From Rhynchopus euleeides (taxonomy: Eukaryota; Euglenozoa; Diplonemea; Diplonemida; Diplonemidae): a stretch of DNA of 64,000 nucleotides. Below the pieces are notes generated by a model. The model ran no database searches and was not told the DNA's origin. It saw only the letters and a program-made list of their open reading frames with translations. The stretch lies in contig OY723247.1 of NCBI GenBank assembly GCA_963210315.1, positions 1-64,000 on the forward strand. Reading direction: 5' to 3'. A program made the translations under genes and the position numbers. Positions within the stretch are counted from its first letter, which is position 1; every line of letters begins with the position of its first letter. Shown here in pieces: positions 8,601-19,000 of this stretch.

Positions 8601-11600
8601 TTTGCGGGTTTGCGGGTTTGCGGGTTTGCGGGTTTGCGGGTTTGCGGGTTTGCGGGTTTGCGGGTTTGCGGGTTTGCGGGTTTGCGGGTTTGCGGGTTTG
8701 CGGGTTTGCGGGTTTGCGGGTTTGCGGGTTTGCGGGTTTGCGGGTTTGCGGGTTTGCGGGTTTGCGGGTTTGCGGGTTTGCGGGTTTGCGGGTTTGCGGG
8801 TTTGCGGGTTTGCGGGTTTGCGGGTTTGCGGGTTTGCGGGTTTGCGGGTTTGCGGGTTTGCGGGTTTGCGGGTTTGCGGGTTTGCGGGTTTGCGGGTTTG
8901 CGGGTTTGCGGGTTTGCGGGTTTGCGGGTTTGCGGGTTTGCGGGTTTGCGGGTTTGCGGGTTTGCGGGTTTGCGGGTTTGCGGGTTTGCGGGTTTGCGGG
9001 TTTGCGGGTTTGCGGGTTTGCGGGTTTGCGGGTTTGCGGGTTTGCGGGTTTGCGGGTTTGCGGGTTTGCGGGTTTGCGGGTTTGCGGGTTTGCGGGTTTG
9101 CGGGTTTGCGGGTTTGCGGGTTTGCGGGTTTGCGGGTTTGCGGGTTTGCGGGTTTGCGGGTTTGCGGGTTTGCGGGTTTGCGGGTTTGCGGGTTTGCGGG
9201 TTTGCGGGTTTGCGGGTTTGCGGGTTTGCGGGTTTGCGGGTTTGCGGGTTTGCGGGTTTGCGGGTTTGCGGGTTTGCGGGTTTGCGGGTTTGCGGGTTTG
9301 CGGGTTTGCGGGTTTGCGGGTTTGCGGGTTTGCGGGTTTGCGGGTTTGCGGGTTTGCGGGTTTGCGGGTTTGCGGGTTTGCGGGTTTGCGGGTTTGCGGG
9401 TTTGCGGGTTTGCGGGTTTGCGGGTTTGCGGGTTTGCGGGTTTGCGGGTTTGCGGGTTTGCGGGTTTGCGGGTTTGCGGGTTTGCGGGTTTGCGGGTTTG
9501 CGGGTTTGCGGGTTTGCGGGTTTGCGGGTTTGCGGGTTTGCGGGTTTGCGGGTTTGCGGGTTTGCGGGTTTGCGGGTTTGCGGGTTTGCGGGTTTGCGGG
9601 TTTGCGGGTTTGCGGGTTTGCGGGTTTGCGGGTTTGCGGGTTTGCGGGTTTGCGGGTTTGCGGGTTTGCGGGTTTGCGGGTTTGCGGGTTTGCGGGTTTG
9701 CGGGTTTGCGGGTTTGCGGGTTTGCGGGTTTGCGGGTTTGCGGGTTTGCGGGTTTGCGGGTTTGCGGGTTTGCGGGTTTGCGGGTTTGCGGGTTTGCGGG
9801 TTTGCGGGTTTGCGGGTTTGCGGGTTTGCGGGTTTGCGGGTTTGCGGGTTTGCGGGTTTGCGGGTTTGCGGGTTTGCGGGTTTGCGGGTTTGCGGGTTTG
9901 CGGGTTTGCGGGTTTGCGGGTTTGCGGGTTTGCGGGTTTGCGGGTTTGCGGGTTTGCGGGTTTGCGGGTTTGCGGGTTTGCGGGTTTGCGGGTTTGCGGG
10001 TTTGCGGGTTTGCGGGTTTGCGGGTTTGCGGGTTTGCGGGTTTGCGGGTTTGCGGGTTTGCGGGTTTGCGGGTTTGCGGGTTTGCGGGTTTGCGGGTTTG
10101 CGGGTTTGCGGGTTTGCGGGTTTGCGGGTTTGCGGGTTTGCGGGTTTGCGGGTTTGCGGGTTTGCGGGTTTGCGGGTTTGCGGGTTTGCGGGTTTGCGGG
10201 TTTGCGGGTTTGCGGGTTTGCGGGTTTGCGGGTTTGCGGGTTTGCGGGTTTGCGGGTTTGCGGGTTTGCGGGTTTGCGGGTTTGCGGGTTTGCGGGTTTG
10301 CGGGTTTGCGGGTTTGCGGGTTTGCGGGTTTGCGGGTTTGCGGGTTTGCGGGTTTGCGGGTTTGCGGGTTTGCGGGTTTGCGGGTTTGCGGGTTTGCGGG
10401 TTTGCGGGTTTGCGGGTTTGCGGGTTTGCGGGTTTGCGGGTTTGCGGGTTTGCGGGTTTGCGGGTTTGCGGGTTTGCGGGTTTGCGGGTTTGCGGGTTTG
10501 CGGGTTTGCGGGTTTGCGGGTTTGCGGGTTTGCGGGTTTGCGGGTTTGCGGGTTTGCGGGTTTGCGGGTTTGCGGGTTTGCGGGTTTGCGGGTTTGCGGG
10601 TTTGCGGGTTTGCGGGTTTGCGGGTTTGCGGGTTTGCGGGTTTGCGGGTTTGCGGGTTTGCGGGTTTGCGGGTTTGCGGGTTTGCGGGTTTGCGGGTTTG
10701 CGGGTTTGCGGGTTTGCGGGTTTGCGGGTTTGCGGGTTTGCGGGTTTGCGGGTTTGCGGGTTTGCGGGTTTGCGGGTTTGCGGGTTTGCGGGTTTGCGGG
10801 TTTGCGGGTTTGCGGGTTTGCGGGTTTGCGGGTTTGCGGGTTTGCGGGTTTGCGGGTTTGCGGGTTTGCGGGTTTGCGGGTTTGCGGGTTTGCGGGTTTG
10901 CGGGTTTGCGGGTTTGCGGGTTTGCGGGTTTGCGGGTTTGCGGGTTTGCGGGTTTGCGGGTTTGCGGGTTTGCGGGTTTGCGGGTTTGCGGGTTTGCGGG
11001 TTTGCGGGTTTGCGGGTTTGCGGGTTTGCGGGTTTGCGGGTTTGCGGGTTTGCGGGTTTGCGGGTTTGCGGGTTTGCGGGTTTGCGGGTTTGCGGGTTTG
11101 CGGGTTTGCGGGTTTGCGGGTTTGCGGGTTTGCGGGTTTGCGGGTTTGCGGGTTTGCGGGTTTGCGGGTTTGCGGGTTTGCGGGTTTGCGGGTTTGCGGG
11201 TTTGCGGGTTTGCGGGTTTGCGGGTTTGCGGGTTTGCGGGTTTGCGGGTTTGCGGGTTTGCGGGTTTGCGGGTTTGCGGGTTTGCGGGTTTGCGGGTTTG
11301 CGGGTTTGCGGGTTTGCGGGTTTGCGGGTTTGCGGGTTTGCGGGTTTGCGGGTTTGCGGGTTTGCGGGTTTGCGGGTTTGCGGGTTTGCGGGTTTGCGGG
11401 TTTGCGGGTTTGCGGGTTTGCGGGTTTGCGGGTTTGCGGGTTTGCGGGTTTGCGGGTTTGCGGGTTTGCGGGTTTGCGGGTTTGCGGGTTTGCGGGTTTG
11501 CGGGTTTGCGGGTTTGCGGGTTTGCGGGTTTGCGGGTTTGCGGGTTTGCGGGTTTGCGGGTTTGCGGGTTTGCGGGTTTGCGGGTTTGCGGGTTTGCGGG

Positions 11601-13810
11601 TTTGCGGGTTTGCGGGTTTGCGGGTTTGCGGGTTTGCGGGTTTGCGGGTTTGCGGGTTTGCGGGTTTGCGGGTTTGCGGGTTTGCGGGTTTGCGGGTTTG
11701 CGGGTTTGCGGGTTTGCGGGTTTGCGGGTTTGCGGGTTTGCGGGTTTGCGGGTTTGCGGGTTTGCGGGTTTGCGGGTTTGCGGGTTTGCGGGTTTGCGGG
11801 TTTGCGGGTTTGCGGGTTTGCGGGTTTGCGGGTTTGCGGGTTTGCGGGTTTGCGGGTTTGCGGGTTTGCGGGTTTGCGGGTTTGCGGGTTTGCGGGTTTG
11901 CGGGTTTGCGGGTTTGCGGGTTTGCGGGTTTGCGGGTTTGCGGGTTTGCGGGTTTGCGGGTTTGCGGGTTTGCGGGTTTGCGGGTTTGCGGGTTTGCGGG
12001 TTTGCGGGTTTGCGGGTTTGCGGGTTTGCGGGTTTGCGGGTTTGCGGGTTTGCGGGTTTGCGGGTTTGCGGGTTTGCGGGTTTGCGGGTTTGCGGGTTTG
12101 CGGGTTTGCGGGTTTGCGGGTTTGCGGGTTTGCGGGTTTGCGGGTTTGCGGGTTTGCGGGTTTGCGGGTTTGCGGGTTTGCGGGTTTGCGGGTTTGCGGG
12201 TTTGCGGGTTTGCGGGTTTGCGGGTTTGCGGGTTTGCGGGTTTGCGGGTTTGCGGGTTTGCGGGTTTGCGGGTTTGCGGGTTTGCGGGTTTGCGGGTTTG
12301 CGGGTTTGCGGGTTTGCGGGTTTGCGGGTTTGCGGGTTTGCGGGTTTGCGGGTTTGCGGGTTTGCGGGTTTGCGGGTTTGCGGGTTTGCGGGTTTGCGGG
12401 TTTGCGGGTTTGCGGGTTTGCGGGTTTGCGGGTTTGCGGGTTTGCGGGTTTGCGGGTTTGCGGGTTTGCGGGTTTGCGGGTTTGCGGGTTTGCGGGTTTG
12501 CGGGTTTGCGGGTTTGCGGGTTTGCGGGTTTGCGGGTTTGCGGGTTTGCGGGTTTGCGGGTTTGCGGGTTTGCGGGTTTGCGGGTTTGCGGGTTTGCGGG
12601 TTTGCGGGTTTGCGGGTTTGCGGGTTTGCGGGTTTGCGGGTTTGCGGGTTTGCGGGTTTGCGGGTTTGCGGGTTTGCGGGTTTGCGGGTTTGCGGGTTTG
12701 CGGGTTTGCGGGTTTGCGGGTTTGCGGGTTTGCGGGTTTGCGGGTTTGCGGGTTTGCGGGTTTGCGGGTTTGCGGGTTTGCGGGTTTGCGGGTTTGCGGG
12801 TTTGCGGGTTTGCGGGTTTGCGGGTTTGCGGGTTTGCGGGTTTGCGGGTTTGCGGGTTTGCGGGTTTGCGGGTTTGCGGGTTTGCGGGTTTGCGGGTTTG
12901 CGGGTTTGCGGGTTTGCGGGTTTGCGGGTTTGCGGGTTTGCGGGTTTGCGGGTTTGCGGGTTTGCGGGTTTGCGGGTTTGCGGGTTTGCGGGTTTGCGGG
13001 TTTGCGGGTTTGCGGGTTTGCGGGTTTGCGGGTTTGCGGGTTTGCGGGTTTGCGGGTTTGCGGGTTTGCGGGTTTGCGGGTTTGCGGGTTTGCGGGTTTG
13101 CGGGTTTGCGGGTTTGCGGGTTTGCGGGTTTGCGGGTTTGCGGGTTTGCGGGTTTGCGGGTTTGCGGGTTTGCGGGTTTGCGGGTTTGCGGGTTTGCGGG
13201 TTTGCGGGTTTGCGGGTTTGCGGGTTTGCGGGTTTGCGGGTTTGCGGGTTTGCGGGTTTGCGGGTTTGCGGGTTTGCGGGTTTGCGGGTTTGCGGGTTTG
13301 CGGGTTTGCGGGTTTGCGGGTTTGCGGGTTTGCGGGTTTGCGGGTTTGCGGGTTTGCGGGTTTGCGGGTTTGCGGGTTTGCGGGTTTGCGGGTTTGCGGG
13401 TTTGCGGGTTTGCGGGTTTGCGGGTTTGCGGGTTTGCGGGTTTGCGGGTTTGCGGGTTTGCGGGTTTGCGGGTTTGCGGGTTTGCGGGTTTGCGGGTTTG
13501 CGGGTTTGCGGGTTTGCGGGTTTGCGGGTTTGCGGGTTTGCGGGTTTGCGGGTTTGCGGGTTTGCGGGTTTGCGGGTTTGCGGGTTTGCGGGTTTGCGGG
13601 TTTGCGGGTTTGCGGGTTTGCGGGTTTGCGGGTTTGCGGGTTTGCGGGTTTGCGGGTTTGCGGGTTTGCGGGTTTGCGGGTTTGCGGGTTTGCGGGTTTG
13701 CGGGTTTGCGGGTTTGCGGGTTTGCGGGTTTGCGGGTTTGCGGGTTTGCGGGTTTGCGGGTTTGCGGGTTTGCGGGTTTGCGGGTTTGCGGGTTTGCGGG
13801 TTTGCGGGTT
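5676..13810 (+). repeat. Octamer array 1, (GCGGGTTT)n, about 1,017 units
   Basis: 8,135 bp of tandem GCGGGTTT (equivalently TTTGCGGG) with no deviation that I can see. The last unit is cut to GCGGGTT and runs straight into ACTATAATG, the satellite B start. The unit has the form of a telomeric repeat (T-run then G-run on one strand) but matches no telomere repeat I know; TTTTAGGG, known from Chlamydomonas, differs at two positions. Every unit has one CpG and one GGG, so the array is rich in potential G-quadruplexes on the plus strand. All six frames are free of stops, so ORFs of more than 2,700 codons here (VCGFAGLR or PANPQTRK repeats) are artefacts of the repeat, not genes. Confidence 0.98.
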
Positions 13811-15549
13811 ACTATAATGTATAGTGGAAACCCAGGCTTTTACCACTACAGGGCAGATGCACAATTTTGCGCTTGGAATTTTTTGAGATTTTTTTTTATG
13901 GTGAAAAGAACGGAGCGCAACGGACCCAAAAGTAAGCGGGGCCGCCACTTTTCTGCTCAGAATTTTGTTCGACTTTGATAAAAACACTGAATTTCCCCTA
14001 ACCAGCCAAAAATCCCACCTAAAATCCGGTTTTTGGTGACGTCGGCAATATTTTCGAAACGGCTCAGAACTAAAAAATTCCTTCGATCGTGGAATTTCCG
14101 GGGGGTGTGCCTACCCGAAAACAATTTCGGATTTCAGCCACTCGAAAATCCGTCCATGTTGGGTGCCATAGGGAAGTGCAACTTTTTGGCTGAAAATTCC
14201 TTAGGGAAATCGCCCATAGTAGTTTTATACCGTTTCCGCGGCGAAAACGGGCTGAAAACTGATGACAACGCACCACCACGTCCCGCTAGGTATGGGTAGC
14301 GACCCGGGAATATCGGTCAGTTTTCACAGAAATTAGTGGAAGATAAAAAATCTGTCCCCCAGCCAGGGGTCCCTGTGGTTACTATAATGTATAGTGGAAA
14401 CCCAGGCTTTTACCACTACAGGGCAGATGCACAATTTTGCGCTTGGAATTTTTTGAGATTTTTTTTTATGGTGAAAAGAACGGAGCGCAACGGACCCAAA
14501 AGTAAGCGGGGCCGCCACTTTTCTGCTCAGAATTTTGTTCGACTTTGATAAAAACACTGAATTTCCCCTAACCAGCCAAAAATCCCACCTAAAATCCGGT
14601 TTTTGGTGACGTCGGCAATATTTTCGAAACGGCTCAGAACTAAAAAATTCCTTCGATCGTGGAATTTCCGGGGGGTGTGCCTACCCGAAAACAATTTCGG
14701 ATTTCAGCCACTCGAAAATCCGTCCATGTTGGGTGCCATAGGGAAGTGCAACTTTTTGGCTGAAAATTCCTTAGGGAAATCGCCCATAGTAGTTTTATAC
14801 CGTTTCCGCGGCGAAAACGGGCTGAAAACTGATGACAACGCACCACCACGTCCCGCTAGGTATGGGTAGCGACCCGGGAATATCGGTCAGTTTTCACAGA
14901 AATTAGTGGAAGATAAAAAATCTGTCCCCCAGCCAGGGGTCCCTGTGGTTACTATAATGTATAGTGGAAACCCAGGCTTTTACCACTACAGGGCAGATGC
15001 ACAATTTTGCGCTTGGAATTTTTTGAGATTTTTTTTTATGGTGAAAAGAACGGAGCGCAACGGACCCAAACGTAAGCGGGGCCGCCACTTTTCTGCTCAG
15101 AATTTTGTTCGACTTTGATAAAAACACTGAATTTCCCCTAACCAGCCAAAAATCCCACCTAAAATCCGGTTTTTGGTGACGTCGGCAATATTTTCGAAAC
15201 GGCTCAGAACTAAAAAATTCCTTCGATCGTGGAATTTCCGGGGGGTGTGCCTACCCGAAAACAATTTCGGATTTCAGCCACTCGAAAATCCGTCCATGTT
15301 GGGTGCCATAGGGAAGTGCAACTTTTTGGCTGAAAATTCCTTAGGGAAATCGCCCATAGTAGTTTTATACCGTTTCCGCGGCGAAAACGGGCTGAAAACT
15401 GATGACAACGCACCACCACGTCCCGCTAGGTATGGGTAGCGACCCGGGAATATCGGTCAGTTTTCACAGAAATTAGTGGAAGATAAAAAATCTGTCCCCC
15501 AGCCAGGGGTCCCTGTGGTTACTATAATGTATAGTGGAAACCCAGGCTT

Positions 15550-16080
15550 GAACGATTTTGAACGATTTTTGGCCGTGCTCGTAGCATTCCCCGTTGAGGG
15601 GGTCGCTATTTCGTGTTCTCCTGGCCGCACGGAGGCATTGCCTTACGTCGCCTCTTCCTCTTTTCCTTTGGTGGTGTGTTGGTCTGGCACAGAGGGCGGG
15701 ACCGTGCTGATATGCACAGTGACGACTCTCCCTTTTGTTTTGTGCCCGCCTCCACCGAGATTCGGCTGATGCCTCTCAGACTGGGGGCGGGCGGTCGCCG
15801 ACCCTTTTCTGTACGAGGTTTTCCACAGGCTGCACACCTGCCCCGCGGCTGTGTGGCAGTCTTCGCGGAGTGCAATGCGAAGGTCTGGCCTGACGTGGTG
15901 TGACTATTTAGACTCCAGGTGTCTCCACCCTTCCTGGTCTGGGGAGCCTCGGTACCCAAGCAGTTTTCGGTCATGCCCTGGACCACGGCCGTGCTAGACT
16001 CCTGGTGCAGGCACCCGTCATGGTCCGGGGACGGCCCCCCCAGGCAGTTTAACGTCTTACCCAGGACCTTGGGGGCTCGG
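15550..16080. other. 531-bp insertion of unknown origin inside a satellite B monomer
   Basis: The monomer starting at 15517 reads CCCAGGCTT, then foreign sequence, then resumes at CTTTTACCAC. CTT is present on both sides, consistent with a 3-bp target duplication. The insert opens with a 10-bp tandem (GAACGATTTT twice), ends GGGGGCTCGG and shows no terminal inverted repeats. It is GC-richer than the satellite. A minus-strand frame spans most of it and contains CAACGK plus a basic stretch (KEKRKRRRK), but I recognise no family. It could be a small non-autonomous transposon, a captured fragment or the product of break repair. It is present in only one of the 35 copies. Confidence 0.8.
15911..16080 (+). 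repeat. Degenerate 86-bp tandem pair inside the insertion
   Basis: Two related copies begin GACTCCAGGTG (15911) and GACTCCTGGTG (15997). They share, in order, a TGGTC(T/C)GGGGA block, CAGTTT, and CCCTGGACC or CCCAGGACC. The second copy ends exactly at the right edge of the insertion, so this pair forms its terminal part. Confidence 0.7.
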
Positions 16081-19000
16081 CTTTTACCACTACAGGGCAG
16101 ATGCACAATTTTGCGCTTGGAATTTTTTGAGATTTCTTTTTATGGTGAAAAGAACGGAGCGCAACGGACCCAAAAGTAAGCGGGGCCGCCACTTTTCTGC
16201 TCAGAATTTTGTTCGACTTTGATAAAAACACTGAATTTCCCCTAACCAGCCAAAAATCCCACCTAAAATCCGGTTTTTGGTGACGTCGGCAATATTTTCG
16301 AAACGGCTCAGAACTAAAAAATTCCTTCGATCGTGGAATTTCCGGGGGGTGTGCCTACCCGAAAACAATTTCGGATTTCAGCCACTCGAAAATCCGTCCA
16401 TGTTGGGTGCCATAGGGAAGTGCAACTTTTTGGCTGAAAATTCCTTAGGGAAATCGCCCATAGTAGTTTTATACCGTTTCCGCGGCGAAAACGGGCTGAA
16501 AACTGATGACAACGCACCACCACGTCCCGCTAGGTATGGGTAGCGACCCGGGAATATCGGTCAGTTTTCACAGAAATTAGTGGAAGATAAAAAATCTGTC
16601 CCCCAGCCAGGGGTCCCTGTGGTTACTATAATGTATAGTGGAAACCCAGGCTTTTACCACTACAGGGCAGATGCACAATTTTGCGCTTGGAATTTTTTGA
16701 GATTTTTTTTTATGGTGAAAAGAACGGAGCGCAACGGACCCAAAAGTAAGCGGGGCCGCCACTTTTCTGCTCAGAATTTTGTTCGACTTTGATAAAAACA
16801 CTGAATTTCCCCTAACCAGCCAAAAATCCCACCTAAAATCCGGTTTTTGGTGACGTCGGCAATATTTTCGAAACGGCTCAGAACTAAAAAATTCCTTCGA
16901 TCGTGGAATTTCCGGGGGGTGTGCCTACCCGAAAACAATTTCGGATTTCAGCCACTCGAAAATCCGTCCATGTTGGGTGCCATAGGGAAGTGCAACTTTT
17001 TGGCTGAAAATTCCTTAGGGAAATCGCCCATAGTAGTTTTATACCGTTTCCGCGGCGAAAACGGGCTGAAAACTGATGACAACGCACCACCACGTCCCGC
17101 TAGGTATGGGTAGCGACCCGGGAATATCGGTCAGTTTTCACAGAAATTAGTGGAAGATAAAAAATCTGTCCCCCAGCCAGGGGTCCCTGTGGTTACTATA
17201 ATGTATAGTGGAAACCCAGGCTTTTACCACTACAGGGCAGATGCACAATTTTGCGCTTGGAATTTTTTGAGATTTTTTTTTATGGTGAAAAGAACGGAGC
17301 GCAACGGACCCAAAAGTAAGCGGGGCCGCCACTTTTCTGCTCAGAATTTTGTTCGACTTTGATAAAAACACTGAATTTCCCCTAACCAGCCAAAAATCCC
17401 ACCTAAAATCCGGTTTTTGGTGACGTCGGCAATATTTTCGAAACGGCTCAGAACTAAAAAATTCCTTCGATCGTGGAATTTCCGGGGGGTGTGCCTACCC
17501 GAAAACAATTTCGGATTTCAGCCACTCGAAAATCCGTCCATGTTGGGTGCCATAGGGAAGTGCAACTTTTTGGCTGAAAATTCCTTAGGGAAATCGCCCA
17601 TAGTAGTTTTATACCGTTTCCGCGGCGAAAACGGGCTGAAAACTGATGACAACGCACCACCACGTCCCGCTAGGTATGGGTAGCGACCCGGGAATATCGG
17701 TCAGTTTTCACAGAAATTAGTGGAAGATAAAAAATCTGTCCCCCAGCCAGGGGTCCCTGTGGTTACTATAATGTATAGTGGAAACCCAGGCTTTTACCAC
17801 TACAGGGCAGATGCACAATTTTGCGCTTGGAATTTTTTGAGATTTTTTTTTATGGTGAAAAGAACGGAGCGCAACGGACCCAAAAGTAAGCGGGGCCGCC
17901 ACTTTTCTGCTCAGAATTTTGTTCGACTTTGATAAAAACACTGAATTTCCCCTAACCAGCCAAAAATCCCACCTAAAATCCGGTTTTTGGTGACGTCGGC
18001 AATATTTTCGAAACGGCTCAGAACTAAAAAATTCCTTCGATCGTGGAATTTCCGGGGGGTGTGCCTACCCGAAAACAATTTCGGATTTCAGCCACTCGAA
18101 AATCCGTCCATGTTGGGTGCCATAGGGAAGTGCAACTTTTTGGCTGAAAATTCCTTAGGGAAATCGCCCATAGTAGTTTTATACCGTTTCCGCGGCGAAA
18201 ACGGGCTGAAAACTGATGACAACGCACCACCACGTCCCGCTAGGTATGGGTAGCGACCCGGGAATATCGGTCAGTTTTCACAGAAATTAGTGGAAGATAA
18301 AAAATCTGTCCCCCAGCCAGGGGTCCCTGTGGTTACTATAATGTATAGTGGAAACCCAGGCTTTTACCACTACAGGGCAGATGCACAATTTTGCGCTTGG
18401 AATTTTTTGAGATTTTTTTTTATGGTGAAAAGAACGGAGCGCAACGGACCCAAAAGTAAGCGGGGCCGCCACTTTTCTGCTCAGAATTTTGTTCGACTTT
18501 GATAAAAACACTGAATTTCCCCTAACCAGCCAAAAATCCCACCTAAAATCCGGTTTTTGGTGACGTCGGCAATATTTTCGAAACGGCTCAGAACTAAAAA
18601 ATTCCTTCGATCGTGGAATTTCCGGGGGGTGTGCCTACCCGAAAACAATTTCGGATTTCAGCCACTCGAAAATCCGTCCATGTTGGGTGCCATAGGGAAG
18701 TGCAACTTTTTGGCTGAAAATTCCTTAGGGAAATCGCCCATAGTAGTTTTATACCGTTTCCGCGGCGAAAACGGGCTGAAAACTGATGACAACGCACCAC
18801 CACGTCCCGCTAGGTATGGGTAGCGACCCGGGAATATCGGTCAGTTTTCACAGAAATTAGTGGAAGATAAAAAATCTGTCCCCCAGCCAGGGGTCCCTGT
18901 GGTTACTATAATGTATAGTGGAAACCCAGGCTTTTACCACTACAGGGCAGATGCACAATTTTGCGCTTGGAATTTTTTGAGATTTTTTTTTATGGTGAAA

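Noticed and set aside
5474-13987. ORFs of 2,700-2,800 codons on both strands over octamer array 1 (and similar ones over arrays 2 and 3)
   Set aside because: They are the stop-free translation of an 8-bp tandem repeat, open in all six frames, with no non-repetitive domain.
15606-16106. Minus-strand frame in the satellite B insert as a zinc-finger transposase tail (CAACGK, basic stretch)
   Set aside because: Only one clear CxxC pair, no ordered Cys/His pattern, and no catalytic domain in 531 bp.
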